From assembly GCA_007258455.2 (NCBI GenBank), contig VDFB02358134.1, forward strand, positions 210,425,394 through 210,489,393: a stretch of 64,000 nt of DNA, read 5' to 3'. The notes below the pieces were generated by a model that saw only the letters and a list, made by a program, of their open reading frames with translations, had not been told where the DNA came from and ran no database searches. Position numbers and translations under genes: made by a program. This DNA is from Sequoia sempervirens (lineage: Eukaryota > Streptophyta > Pinopsida > Cupressales > Cupressaceae). The first letter of the stretch is position 1. Each line of letters opens with the position of its first letter. Shown here piece by piece: positions 1 through 12,320 of the stretch.

Positions 1-1229
1 GATGTGTCAAGGTGGCTGACGTGATCTCTTGCATTTACTAGCACATTCTATTATGATGTCACAACATGTCCCATCATACTATCATTGTCACTTATCACAC
101 TTGTTGTGGTATGGCAGTATGAATTTTTATTCCCTTTTATATATGTTTCTTTCTATCCTTATGATTGTGAGACAACAGTATACATACTGCCATGCCACAA
201 CCACATTATTCACCTCCTGCAGTTTTGCAGTGTCCACCTTTCTTGATTAACACTTACCGCACTACCACTCTACTTGGAACTTCTCTCCGTGGGGTAGTGG
301 TGGGTACCACTTTACTGCTTTTCCTTAAACTTTTCTTTGTGTGGTGGTGGTGGGTACTCCATTGCCATGCCTACTACATAACCCCTTGGTGGTATGGTGG
401 TTAATGCATTATTTCATGACTTATGAACCGCCAACCCACACAAACTATATTTTGATGTTGTGGTACTATGGTAAAGGCATAAAATATTTTATAATTAATG
501 ACTATCTAAAAGGATGAATGGATATACACAAAGGAGATGTCAATGATTTAATGGATCTTATCACAAAAATTGTTGCATTTCATGTCAAACACAATGTAAA
601 ACTAGATGCGGTAGGTATTTTGATGTAGGTGAAATGTGGATGGGAAAATGAAAATTGATGGAAATGAGGAAGAATTATTTTTGTTCTAACAAGTTCAATT
701 GTGTATGTTCATGCTCCATGTGTTCATGTCACAGTCAAAAAATTCAAAGAAGACATTAGCAGATTGCACTCGTATTGTGACACTGTAAAAATTTCTTGGT
801 TAAGCAAAACTTGGTTTTTTGGGAGTCTATCTACTTGAATACTTTCCATTGTTATTGTTGTTCCTATTTTTCAAAATTAGAATAACTCCTCAAACCTTAC
901 TTCTTTTGATATTTCTTTAAAATCTGAATTAGTTTAGGGATCCTAGGATCACTATATGGTTATATTTGATGAATGAAGGAAGTTTCAAATTTTTGTTCTG
1001 AATTTCTTGTTACAGTACACTATCCTTCAAACTTCTAAAACTTTTGTTACAAACCTATGAGATTCCATCTTTGTAAACCATAAATGCTCCCTTGTGATTA
1101 CCACCAACAAATCACATTATCACTGAGTTGTTTATGCACCATCAAAACTTGACATTAGAGACCTTGGGGTTGTTTCTTGAAGTTCACTAATAGGAGTTAC
1201 CTTTCAAGAGAAATAGGATACTTGTATTC
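1..1229. other. Unassigned AT-rich DNA
   Basis: I recognise no gene here. Short open frames near the left edge overlap a local cluster of GGTGG/CCACC-type words and have no family resemblance. The only structure I can point to is the hairpin listed at 103-201. Confidence 0.5.
103..201. repeat. Short inverted repeat (hairpin)
   Basis: Arms of 19 bp at 103-121 and 183-201 are reverse complements with one mismatch, around a loop of 61 bp. The arm centres on TGGCAGTATG. It may be the trace of a small fold-back element; no function is visible. Confidence 0.7.
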
Positions 1230-3150
1230 TTTCTATGTTGTTGCAGTGCCAAAACACCCATCAACAAATAGTAGATCAAAATGAAACAAATAAATACAAA
1301 TCACTACCCAAAATTTTGAAACACCACTTTTGCAAGGAAATATTCACCCTAGGGAAAATGGGTCTTAGTATGTATGGGTTGCAAAAATTTAAATTTGAAT
1401 CTATGGTTCAATGCTAGGGTTGAGTGACTAATTTCTCTAGATTTTGATGTCTAAATGCAAGTGAAATGAATGAAAAATGATAAACAATATGACACTTTTT
1501 TAAATGAAATTTTGACTCAATTTTTGAATGTGAATGGTGAAAAGTACACTAATATGCAAGTACTATGCAATCAATGTAAATGCATGCAAATTTTTGAAAT
1601 TTTTAATTTTAAAGGATGCAAAATGCAAACCAAAAATCCCAAATGAGACAAAAAATGATGCAATTTTAAAGACCATAAATGAAATGAAAACTAATGTAAT
1701 GAAATGAAAAATACTACAAGTTCTAGATCTAGGGTTTGAATGGACTCCAAATTTAGAATTTTGGATGTATAATGTCAAGTTCACCAAAATGAAACAAGGG
1801 AAAATGTGGGTGATGGATTTTGAATGTGGGTATGGACCTACACTTTGCTTCCTTATTTCATTAGGAAAAAGAGATCCCCTAGGATAAGATTAACTTTCAA
1901 CCCTTAGGTGAGTCAACCTTAATGGAGATCTTGTTGTTTTCCTTATGAAATAGATGGGTAAATCAGCTTGAAATGCACTTTTGGGAGATGAATGAGAAAT
2001 ACAAAATTAATGTAATTATACAATGTAACACATGAAACATAAAAAATAAACCTTAATTTGAGTGTCCTCCTATGACTCATTCACCCAAGGACAAATGGGT
2101 CTTGCTACAAGGGTTCAAAATATTCTTTTACAATCCTTTGCTCCTAGGTCTACACTCCCAGTTCCTATGGGTTTCACAATAAAAAATTTAGAATTAAATT
2201 ATGAAAGTTATTTTTTGTGGCTTGACGACATGTTGACAAATTTTGCAACCTTGAAAAAAAATTCAATTTTTCTCCTTTGATAGATCTTTAATCCTTCTTC
2301 AACCTAATATTTGCAAAATACATAAGAGGGAAAAAATGTTTATTTTTTGTGAATGGGGGTGTGTCTTGGTCAAACCCCATTTTGGTAATTAAACCTTTAA
2401 ATGAAATGATGAAACATGAAAGGAATGATGAATGAACACTTGCTATGTTGCAACCCACAAAAACCTTGAGTGAAACCCTTGAAGGAATAAAAAATATACA
2501 TCTCTCCAAGGTCTCGATCTTGCATGAAATAGCATGATTGGATGTTGATCTTTGATGTTTGAATCTTGACTTCAATGCTCAAAACACTACATCACAATGT
2601 TAGCTCCAAAAGCATGCATAAATGCAAATAACTTTGACATGATGCTTGAGATCTTGAATACTGTAACAAATGCTTGAGAAATTTTGTCTTGAAAAACTTC
2701 GATAATAATCTTAGGTCTTGTGAAATTCTCCCAAAAATTCTAGATATTGAATTGATAAAAAGACCTCTTATTTATAGGTAATTTGCTAATTTCCTGAAAA
2801 TTAAACATTACAAGTTGACATTTGAAATTGAAACTTGGATCATAAAAAGGCCACCAAAAAAATATTTTAAATTTTGAAATTAGCAACTAAAGGGGACCAA
2901 TTTTCCTAAGGGTGAATGGGTCTTGAACTAAATTTCCACAACCTATTCATTTTGGGGTGTTAAAGAAGATAACTGCATTAATTATTTAATCATGATTCCC
3001 CTTTTTGAAATTGCAATTAATTAGGTTTGTAGATGCATAATTGGGCCAATTAGAGGCTTAATTAAGTCCAATTTATTAAGGGACCCAAACCTAGTGTGAA
3101 AATATAAAGGAGTACATTTTCTAACACTACACTCTTGTATCAAACTCTAA
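1230..3150. repeat. Dispersed hairpin-bearing repeat, copy 1
   Basis: This stretch shares an ordered set of motifs with three other places in the window (29390-31480, 50200-51000, 56330-58060). The shared motifs are a GGTCAAACCCCATTTTGG-type block (here about 2366-2390), dyads built on GACTCATTCACCC and AATGGGTC (here 1342-1365 and about 2070-2101), a half-dyad near 2908, and TATTTATA (TATAAATA on the minus strand) at 2769-2776. It ends with an AACACTACA-type tail near 3125. No coding capacity is seen. Copy limits are approximate. The minus-strand TATA box suggests an LTR-like promoter region, which is inference. Confidence 0.55.
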
Positions 3151-3174
3151 TCCACCTTTGTCTTTAGATCCTTT

Positions 3175-3660
3175 CTAATTTGCAATCATTTCATCAAGCT
3201 TTGTAGAACTCATCTTGAATTTTTCTTCATGAATCTTTTCTTTTTCTAGATCTAATCTCAAGTTCACAACTTCTTGTGCAAGTTTTGTGCATTCCTTAGA
3301 TTTTCTTTTCACCATTGCATTCAAATATTCTTCAACTATTTTTCTTTCTTTAACTTGATCCTTTAGACCAGTGATGGTTTCATTTGCTTTCTTCAACTAC
3401 TCACTGACTTCCTTATGTCTTTCTCTAATTTCCTTGATTTTCTCTCTCAACTTTTTGATGCATTCATTGACTTCTTTGAAATTTTCTTTTAGATCTCTAT
3501 TTTCACCTTCATTTCTTTCCAGATCTTCAAGAGTAACTTTGAGTTCTCCATTTATGTCAAATATGCAATCTTCTTTTGTAATTCCAACAATAGAATTCTC
3601 TTTTGGAGGAGTAGGTATTCTTTGAAAAGCCATATGTTCAACCTCCAAGATCTTCCCCAA
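3175..3660 (-). pseudogene. Coiled-coil ORF relic behind a copia PBS
   Basis: The minus strand reads in one frame across the stretch with a single in-frame TAG at 3397-3399. The product, about 160 aa, is rich in Glu, Lys, Arg and Leu with heptad-like spacing (for example REKIKEIRERHKEV), so a coiled coil is expected. It starts just inside the tRNA primer-binding site of the LTR at 3702-4443, in the position expected for a gag-side ORF of a minus-strand copia element. I see no zinc knuckle or other Gag motif, so the assignment rests on position. Confidence 0.5.
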
Positions 3661-3687
3661 GTAGTTAATCTCCTTCTAAGGAAACAA

Positions 3688-3700
3688 GCTTTGATACCAA
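3688..3700 (-). other. Primer-binding site (initiator Met tRNA)
   Basis: On the minus strand this reads TTGGTATCAAAGC, one base away from the TGGTATCAGAGC complement of plant initiator tRNA-Met used by copia elements. It lies directly inside the LTR that begins at 3702, so the element runs toward lower coordinates. Confidence 0.75.
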
Positions 3701-3701
3701 T

Positions 3702-4443
3702 TGTTGAACACCTAGAATAGTCAAAGGGTGAATCAATATTATTTTAAACCATTTAACTCATAACATATTCAATTTTCAGTAATGAAGGAGAGCATGGAAA
3801 CATCCAACAACATCACATAACACATGAACACTAGGATTTTTACATGGAAAATCCAAAATGGGAAAAATCATGGTGAGGATTAGCTCTCAATATATTATAA
3901 CTAGTTATAGTATATTACAGAGGTGCTCACTACATGTAGAATCACTTCCCACAATGAAGTAAAAGAGATAGAAGAGATTGTGGCTCAGCAAAATTTGAAC
4001 TGTTATAATTTTGCATCTAACACATGCATGAAATGCAATTCCAATGAAGCTCAAAATATAGATTCAACACACCTCATAGTTATCTAACTTAATACTTTGC
4101 TCTTCTCTGCATCCACACTATATTCACACAATTCACGTCCACAAACTCTTATCACATATCACACACTTCAAAATATAAAAAAAGATCCTTCTTATATATC
4201 CACTTCATCTATAACATCAATTAGGTTAGCCTAATTAGATGTAATAGGAAAAATGTAACTTATCAGCTCAAGATCCATCCACACATGCTTTGTACAAGAT
4301 TCAAACCTTATAACAATTCAAAATAGGTTGACACAGACTTAAAATAGCATCCACATAACATATCAAAACATATTCATACTTCATAGTACACATAACTTAT
4401 TAGGTTAGCACCTGTAATGACCTAATAACAATATTCACCAACA
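3702..4443 (-). mobile_element. Copia-type LTR (742 bp)
   Basis: On the minus strand the segment begins TGTTGGTGAATATTG and ends CAACA, with the tRNA-Met primer-binding site next to it. It contains a block near 3840-3870 with the ATTTTCC and GTAAA-type words that recur near the R region of every copia LTR in this window. This is the 5' LTR of a minus-strand element whose interior begins with the coiled-coil relic at 3660. The 3' LTR is not in the window, or was lost. Confidence 0.75.
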
Positions 4444-5029
4444 TTACATCCACATTTGGACATGTAGACTTCAAAACACTATGCCAACTAGAATACACAA
4501 TCAACTAACACCTGTCAAAAACTTCCCAAAACTGCAAAGCCAAAATACCATATGTAGAGAAGTGTGGATTCATCAATACATATGCACTAAGTTGGAAACG
4601 TCTAATACTATCAAGCCAAATTTCTATTACTCAAAACTCCAAACTAGAAACCAAAATAAGATGAAACTCTAGAATTTAGGTTCCTTTATCATCTAAAAAA
4701 ATTATGTTAGAAGCACAAAGAAAAATCTTCATATGTGGACCAATGTGGACCCAAATATCGGCTCCCCTATACATAGAATCACCTGAATTGACACATAGTC
4801 AATTTCCACAACTATTGACTTCACCAGATCAAAACTTCTTGTAAAATTGTCTTTTAGTATCATTCTCAAACATATTCAAGCTATTAAAATTATTCTATAC
4901 CATAGTCTTTGTACCGGGATACAATGTTGACATGATCAATTACTGTAACACTACAATGGATAACTGTATATATCTTGTGTTGATCCCATGTGCTTATGTT
5001 TCCAACAAATGCATCAATGACATCTCCTC
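4444..5029. other. Unassigned spacer
   Basis: This lies between an LTR and the truncated end of the next copia relic. The 63-residue open frame at 4481-4672 (+) has no recognisable motif. I see nothing else. Confidence 0.4.
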
Positions 5030-5040
5030 ATTCTTCTAAT

Positions 5041-7200
5041 AGATTGGTCATTAGTGAATCCATTTCCTCCTTCATTGCATCCATCCACTTTGCATGATTG
5101 ACATCTTTGAAAGCTTCTTAGAAGGTATTTAGATTTCCCTGATCGAAGATCAACAATTGATAGTCATCTAACTTTGTCGAAGGTCGACATTCCCTAGTGG
5201 ACCTCCTCAATTGAGGAGCTTGGCTATCTATATTTGTTTGTATTGGCTGCAAATTTGTCCCTTTTGATGAATTAACAACATTATTATTATTTGCATCACC
5301 AAGATTTCCAATATTATTGATATTTCTAATATTAACAAAATCACTAGTATTGATATTCTACATATTATCACTCCTTTGTATGCCTCCTATTGACTATGGT
5401 AGTGAACTAGTATTACTTCTTACTACCTATAAATTTTTATCATTTGTTAGGCCTTTGTTAGGTGAATTCAAGATAAATGTGTTCTTTATGTCCTATGTGG
5501 AATTTGTATTACCCATAATATGTGTTTGTGGAAGGCTACTGTTTATGAAGATGAGAAGGCTATGTATGGACATGAAATGATTGCATAAGAGGTTGTGTGG
5601 AATTTTGAAGTTTTGTATGGAATTTTTGAGGGAGGAAGCCATAGTCAAATGCTTGTGTCAGAGTTTCCTCAATGCCCCTAGCTGCAAATTAGTTGTTGGG
5701 TTCAAAATTTGAAGGAGGTGGTAGAGTTAATGTGTGAGTGGACTACATGGGATCCATCTCACACCTCACTCATGAGTGTTGATTTTCATTAGCATAAATA
5801 TAAAAGTGTTTATATTTTATGGAATAAGTGAAGGTTGTAAAATTGAGATTGTGGCTCACCCATAGCAGGTTGTAATGACATACAAGAAATAAGGGATTGC
5901 AGAATGAAGGGGTGGGTGTAGAAGAACATGGTGTGGGACTTCCAATTTTTGGTTCATGAGAATTGTCAATGTCATGTTTCTATTGAAGCATACTTGGTGC
6001 CACATTTGGATGTGAAAACTATGAATAATATTATAGTCTTTTGTAATATTTGATAATGGTACATACTCCTTTACTTGTGTCCCCTGTGCTTGAAGAACTA
6101 AAAATGCATTCTCGTTGAACACCACATCTCGACTACGGATTAGTTTATTGGCAATGTGATGCCACAATTGGAGACCATATTGCTCCTCTCCATAGCCAAC
6201 AAAGATGCACCATTTTGATTTGGGACCCAATTATGTTCTCTTTTCTTTAAGAATGTGAGAAAATGCTTCATAGCCCAAGAATCATAGGTGATTGTAGGAA
6301 ATTCATTTTCCTACCCATTTCTCTTCTGGAATGTCAAAATCCAATTTAGATGAAGGGCCTTGATTAATCAAGTATACTGCTATGTTAACCACACCTACCC
6401 AAATTTCCTTTCCAAAACCTATATTAGAGAGCATACATCAAACTCTCTCCAAAATTTTTTGATTCATCCTCTCGACTGCACCATTTTCTTGAGGAGTAAA
6501 TGGAGCAATCTGTATATGTTGGATGTCATTTTCTGCACAAAAATTATAAAACTACAAAGAGAAAAAATATCCACCATTATCTATTTTTAAACATTTAATT
6601 TTATTTCCGATTTGATTCTCAATAATGGCTTTGAAAGCTTTAAAATTTCTAAATACTTATGATTTCTTATTTATCTTATAAACCTAAACTTTATGGGTGT
6701 AATCATTAAGAAAAGTAACAAAATTAATTTTCCCCTCCGATAGAGGTTACTTCTGTAGGACCAAACACATCTGAGTGCATGAGCTTTAAAGGATTTGACT
6801 TCTTGTCATGTCCGGTCTTTGAGAAGTTGATCTACCTTTGTTTTCCATAAATACAATGCTCTCACAACTCTAAATCAATAAGTTTCAAACCTATAAGTTG
6901 ATCACTTTTGAGTATGATTTCAAGTCCCTTCTTGCTTATATGTCTGAGCTTCTTGTACCAAAGTTTCATCCCACTGTCCACAACCACCATCGCAGCTCCC
7001 ACTTCATTGTGACTTTCTAGCACATACAAAGTACCCAATTTGTGGCCTCTTACAACCACTAAGGCTCCTTCGGTCACCTTCCAAGTGTTTGAAGAAAATG
7101 TGATACTACATCCTTGAGCATCAAGCTATCCTGCAAAATTCAAACATCTCTTAAGCTTGGGAACATATCTCACATCCCACAATAGCCATTTTTTTCCATT
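5041..7200 (-). pseudogene. Copia pol remnant (PR side, pre-integrase, IN, start of RT)
   Basis: Minus-strand translation gives several diagnostic blocks. LWYKKLRHISKKGL at about 6920-6965 is the GAG-pre-integrase block (usually LWHKRLGHMSxKGL). KWCIFVGYGEEQYGLQLW then RSRDVVFNE in 5856-6230 is the copia integrase C-terminal strand pair. APQLRRSTRECRPS near 5190-5220 is the usual basic linker. KWMDAMKEEMDSLMTN near 5045-5095 is the first motif of the copia reverse transcriptase. Upstream, VRYVPKLKRCLNFAG near 7125-7170 matches the strand after the protease. The integrase catalytic core (6240-6860) is present only as broken frames. No intact enzyme can be made. Confidence 0.85.
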
Positions 7201-7725
7201 TTTTAATTGCAACATCACATCACCTTTACCAAAAATATCACATGGCTCATTTTTTCCAAGATAAACTCTACCAACATTGCCTTTTTGATAGTTATTGAAA
7301 GCTTCCTAACATGGAGTTGCATGAAAAGCGGCACTAGAGTCAAACACCCACAAACCAACTATAGTTTCACATGTTGAATATCTTGACCATGTTGACAAGA
7401 CCAAAGCACCTTAATCTTGTTCATATATAGTTAAAGTTATGTTGTTCCTACAACTCTCATATAAAATATGGACCATCACAACTTTTTATTCGATGAAGTT
7501 TTCATTCCCTAACAATGTATGAAAAATTGCCACACTTACAAAAGCATTTATTTGCATTTTGAAATTTAATTTAAATTATCTTCTAAGCATATGACCACCA
7601 GCTCAAATATTATTTTCTTCTTTCTATGGTTTAAACAATTATAAAGTAGGGTAACATATTCATAGTGATTGGATTGACGTCTTGTCAAACTCTTTATTTG
7701 ATCATTTGACTTAATATACAAAGTT

Positions 7726-8035
7726 GTGTTCCTCAATATGAAATGTGGACCATCACAACTCTTTATTTGGTAAAACATTTGATCCTTCCACGTAACATAA
7801 AAAAATGTTATCTTTATATTTACAAAGTTGTATTCCTCAATATAAAATGTTGACCATCATACCTCTTTGCTTGATACAACATTTGATCCTTCCACCAAAC
7901 ATAAACAATGTTATCTTTATATTTATAATATTGTATTCCTCGATATGAAATGCGGACCATCACAACTCTTTATTTGATAAAACATGTGATCCCTGCACCA
8001 AACATAAAAAATGTTATCTTTATATTTTAAAGCAA
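7726..8035. repeat. Tandem repeat, about 104 bp x 3
   Basis: Units start at 7726, 7829 and 7933, each opening with a GTATTCCTCAATATGAAATG-type block and ending in AATGTTATCTTTATATTT. Copy B of the surrounding repeat (near 11650-11760) has only about one unit, so the array grew, or shrank, after the two copies separated. Confidence 0.8.
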
Positions 8036-8227
8036 TTAAATTCTCACAATTGAAAACTTTTGAATTTGATTGTGTAAAACTTTTTATAATCAATTTTTTA
8101 TAGCACTCAAATATTCTTTTGATGATGTAGCTGATTATAGAGTGATGCAACATATTCATACTGGATTGAGGTTTTTCAAGCTCTTATTTTTATCCAATTC
8201 TTTCTTAAAAGCTTATTTCAGTAACTG

Positions 8228-8624
8228 CTTTTGTAAGCTTTAAAAAAGGTTGATCACTGGTGGGTACCTTGCTACTGAACCATCGCAGTTTCTTCCAGTG
8301 TAAGTAAGGCTGAAAAGTTATGCCCACTAGCATGTACTAATGGAACAAAAGAAGAGTAATATCATTCATTCATTCACTCAAAGTTTTCTGTCAATTCTTT
8401 TGTAGGGAGGGCGTACCATCCATTCCAATCGTTCTCTTTCCCTTCCAAATGAAGTAAAGCCAAAATACAGGTATTGGAAGAAACTACGATATTCCAGACC
8501 TTTTAAAGTGAATAAAAGTAATAATTATGGTGCTAAGATCTGCTTTGAAGATATTGTTATTAAATTTCAAAAGAAAATGATTTTCGTTGTATGCCACGCT
8601 TCACTATGTAATTGATTACAGTGG
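8228..8624 (+). other. Exon-like segments inside the insert (copy A)
   Basis: A short open stretch ends near 8300, reading ITGGYLATEPSQFLP, and is followed at once by GTAAGT (8302-8307), a good splice donor. After 104 bp, TTTTGTAG (8399-8406) gives a good acceptor. The next stretch stays open from 8407 to a stop near 8612 and contains NEVKPKYRYWKKLRYSRP. The same arrangement recurs at 12055-12320. I do not recognise the protein. It runs opposite to the copia element that carries it, which fits a captured piece of a host gene, but chance is not excluded. Confidence 0.4.
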
Positions 8625-9039
8625 CATCTGGTTTTTTTGAGGACTGAGATAAAGGTAAGAGATTGAAAAGAGCTGTTTTATTTACGAATCGGTATGAAAA
8701 TGTTATAGTAGGTACAGTATGAAGGCTTGATGGTCCACATTTTATGTTCTTAAAATATAATTTGAAATCAAATTGGATGGAAAGGTGAAATAAAAAGTAT
8801 TAGTTCCATCTTAATATCAATCAAATTATTCAATTACATTTTAATGGTAAAGTTTTAGTGTAAATTTATTATTGTAATGGTGAAATTTGTATACCTATTC
8901 TAGTTCTGATCTAGTTTTCGGTCCATTTTGAAAAAATTGATTGATACAATTATATATAAACAAATGCAATCCTCTTGAGAAAAATTAGATTTATTCATTG
9001 ATTATTCATTCATTTTCATTCAAGGTGCTTGACTTAGGA

Positions 9040-9420
9040 AAACATGGTCCTTGTGATCTAACAATTGTTTTAAGATGCCAATTGAACTGCCAACATATTG
9101 AATTCTTTGAAGTGGTCTATGATTCATCCACCATTGTCCATTATCAATGAATACAATTTCTTCCTCCAAAAAACATTGTTCCCTAAAGATTTGTCTTGAT
9201 ACATCTCACCAAGTTTCTTCTATAATTTCTTTGCAAAGGTCTCTTCATGGACATTTTTTAAAACAGAGTCTACCAAGCATAATCTAATTAGACCCTTTAA
9301 TTTATGGTCCATAACATCATATTGAGTAGCCAAAGTAGGATATGCAGGCCTTGAAAATTTTTCATCAACATCCCACAAATCTTGATCTATCAACAGATCT
9401 TCTATCTTTAGCTTGCACAC
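9040..9420 (-). pseudogene. Copia Gag remnant
   Basis: The minus strand encodes KIEDLLIDQDLWDVDE and KLKGLIRLCLVDSVLKNVHE, the N-terminal helices of plant copia Gag (usually DLLIEQDLW and AKGLIRLCLADSVLLNV). In lower coordinates this continues as KLGEMYQDKSLGN, the next conserved Gag block, after one stop at the end of the first frame. The zinc knuckle is degenerate near 7510-7560, beyond the insert. The Gag start codon is not clear. Confidence 0.8.
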
Positions 9421-9589
9421 CTCAAAATTATTTCAATTTTTTTTATCCGCCTATATTATCCCTAATGAACTTGTCATCTAAAATTTCTTGCAACAAGATC
9501 ATAAAGTGTCTTCTACATAATCTCCCACTCAAATCTAGATTAGTTCAAAAAACCCAACAACCCACAACTAAAACCAAAGATGATCAGGT

Positions 9590-10013
9590 TCTGATACCAC
9601 TTGTAAGGAAGTTAAGGTATCAAAACAACTTCCTACACTAATCTTGAGAGAAGAATAATGCAAAACTTTACAGATATTTTCTATAGTTACAAATACTTAA
9701 ACATAAATATCATGCATACCACAACATAATTATTTACATGGCGAAAACCCTTTCAAGAGAAAAAACCCACACTCTAAAATCCACCCAATATATTATTCAA
9801 AAATCCCAAAGATTACAATATACTTGTAGATAAAACTTCTCATAGGAGTACCACCACTAGAGATCTAGATACAATACGACCACTATTAGACTCTCAAAAT
9901 ACACCACCATCTAGAGTTGTAGTACAATACTTTCATAAAATAGGGTTACCTTCTAGGGCAAGACAAGCCAACAAAATATATACCATCACATCAAAGGTCC
10001 CTAATAATTGACA
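9590..10013 (-). mobile_element. LTR and PBS of the 5030-10013 copia element
   Basis: On the minus strand GTGGTATCAGAAC at 9589-9601 is a tRNA-Met primer-binding site. The LTR therefore occupies 9602 upward, reading ACA at its inner end. A GGGTTTTCGCCATGTAAAT block at about 9737-9755 is the copia R-region motif shared with other LTRs here. The outer end is uncertain. I take ACA at 10011-10013 (TGTCAATTATTAGGG on the minus strand), but a second candidate lies near 10090. Confidence 0.6.
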
Positions 10014-11379
10014 TTCTATATTTACAATATATCATTTTTAATGTATGTCGGTCATTTGAATTTTTTTGTTAACAAAAAATTGTTAACACACATCCCACTC
10101 CACCCCATGCTCCCATTTTATATTACACCTATCAGTGTAACTAGGAAATATATATATTCTATCAATAATAAACCTTATATAATTGCAAGGCCAAGAAAAA
10201 TTTTCCCAACAACTTCAACAATAGAGGTTTTTGCAGCCAAGGACAACCAAGATCTAAGAGAGAAGAGAGATCCAATACTTTGAAAATTTTGAAATTTTAT
10301 TTTGGATGAAGGTAATAGGAAAGGTCAAAGTTTAGATTTGGATGCACAATATACTTTTCCTGATGAAAAGGCAATGCCAAAATTGATAGTAGGTAGTTGG
10401 GTGAGAAACCTAATGTTTAATTTTAAAAAAAACTTCAAGATGCTAGCATGTTGTATGAACATATATGCATTGTTTTTGTGTCTTGAGGATTTTTTCTCAA
10501 ATTTGACATATGGCCTCAAGTCGATGAGTAGAATATAATTATGATGTAGAACCTCCATAATCTACTGAGAAAAATAGGCTAAGAATCGACTCAAGTATTG
10601 CATGAAACATAATAGGGCAATGGATGCCAAAGTGCACTCAAAATTTAGTGTGATATTGTGAGGGTATACAATTTTCTACATTACACTTTATTACTATAAT
10701 ATTTAGACACCTAGTTATCATAAATTGCACATTCTAAAGTAATAAATCTCACTCAAGTTCTTATGTCATAAGATAAGACAACATGTGTTGAGTATATTAC
10801 ATTATTTAAATTCAATGATATATTTCAATACATTTTAATCATACAACCATTAACCTCATAGAGATATTCTCAGCCAATATTAAAATTATTTTCAAGTTCT
10901 AGTTAATAATCAATCAACTCGTTAATTGTTGTGTGTAGACTATTTGTGCCTCTTTTCCATTACAAGAATCTAAATATTTTATTCGAATATGACTTGTGCA
11001 CAATTTTTCAAAAATATTCTAGAAATTTTCACAATCAATCTTTAAACAATATATAACTAAGATTCATTTATATAATGACACATGTATTCTAATTAAATAA
11101 TTTAATAATATGGATTAATTTATGTTTATTGATGCACATTCATTTGATTAACCTCAATTAAATTAGTAAAAAATCATTTACATATCAATTTAACTACTGA
11201 CAAACATTAACTACAATTTAATTTAATATTAAAAATTATTAAAAATATACACTTTATACTATAATTTTTTATTAGAAATAATGTAATTAAAAAATTAATT
11301 AAGATGGAATTAACAATTACTATGGCACTATACTTTAATTTTCTCATTATATTCTTTGTCTAGTTGAGTTGAATTTAAA
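10014..11379. other. Unassigned AT-rich DNA
   Basis: Open frames at 10008-10283 and 10302-10538 (+) and 10325-10558 (-) have no recognisable motif and overlap on opposite strands. From 10560 on the sequence is very AT-rich. I see no gene. Confidence 0.4.
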
Positions 11380-12054
11380 GTTAAGTTGTTCTTGCAAATC
11401 TCATATAAAATATGGGCCATCACAACTTTTTATTTGATTAAGTTTCCAATCCCTAACAAAGTATGAAAAATGCCACAGAAAAGTATTTATTTTAATTTTG
11501 AAATTTAATTTACATTACCTTTTAAGCATATGACCACCGGTTCAAATATTATTTTCTTCTTTCTATAGTTTAAACAATTATAGAGTAGGGTTACATATTC
11601 ATAGTGATTAGATTGAGTTCTTGTCAAACTCTGTATTTGATCACTTGGCTTAATACAAAGTTGTATTCCTCAATATGAAATCTGGACCATCACAACTCTT
11701 GATTTGATAAAACATTTGATCCTTCCACCCAACATAAAAAATATTATCTTTATATTTTAAAGTCATTAAATTTTCACAATTGAATTATTTTGAATTTGAT
11801 TGTGTTTCTTTTTATCAATTTTTTATATATTAAATTTGACTAAAATTATTTCCCAAACATACACCCAACACTCAAATATTCTTTTAATGATATAGCTAGT
11901 TATAGAGTGATGTAACATATTCATACTGGATTGAGGTTTTTCAAAGATCTTTTTTTATCCAATTATTTCTAAAAAGCTTATTTCAATAACTTCTTTTGTT
12001 ATCTCTAAAAAGGTTGAACCATGGTAGGTACCTAGCTATTGAACCATCGCAGTT

Positions 12055-12320
12055 TCTTCTAGGGTAAGTAAAGCTAAAAAGTTATGCCCACTAACATGTA
12101 CTAATGGAACAAAATAATAGTAATATCATTCATTCATGTACTCCTCATAATGCATTAAGTCAAAATTTTATCAATTATTTTGTAGGGAGTGTGTAACATT
12201 TATTCCAATCTTTCTTTTTCCCTTCCTAATGAAGTAAAGCCAAAATATAGATATTGGAAGAAACTACGATATTTCAAACCTTCTAAACAAAATAAAAGTA
12301 ATAATTACGGTGCTAAGCGT
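12055..12320 (+). other. Exon-like segments inside the insert (copy B)
   Basis: This is the counterpart of 8228-8624. An open stretch ending in YLAIEPSQFLL is followed by GGTAAGT near 12063. TTTTGTAG precedes a second open stretch from about 12187 that contains NEVKPKYRYWKKLRY and NKSNNYGAK. The frame is kept in both copies although the DNA differs, with several changes that keep or conserve the amino acid. The second stretch is cut at 12317 by the TRIM-like insertion. Confidence 0.4.

Larger units (their letters stand above)
7430..9060. repeat. Non-coding insert in copia element, copy A
   Basis: From about 7430 the sequence runs parallel to 11380-13850 (copy B). Both have the same order of blocks: a GGACCATCACAACT repeat, exon-like segments, and a tail that joins copia gag near 9010. 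Copy A carries about 250 bp (8705-8958) that copy B lacks, and three units of the 104-bp repeat where copy B has about one. The insert sits between gag and the protease side of the copia element. Limits are approximate. Confidence 0.7.
5030..10013 (-). mobile_element. Decayed Ty1/copia element, minus strand
   Basis: Reading from high to low coordinates, the domain order is that of copia. There is an LTR (9602 to about 10013), a tRNA-Met PBS (about 9590-9601), Gag (9040-9420), a non-coding insert, a protease-side strand (about 7100-7200), the GAG-pre-integrase segment (6862-7077), integrase C-terminal strands (5856-6230), the variable linker, and the very start of reverse transcriptase (about 5041-5130). 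The element breaks off there, so most of RT, all of RNase H and the second LTR are missing. Stops and frameshifts throughout show that it is dead. Confidence 0.85.

Noticed and set aside
3371..3625. Plus-strand Ser/Leu-rich frame opposite the coiled-coil relic
   Set aside because: It is the antisense shadow of the Glu/Lys-rich minus-strand frame.
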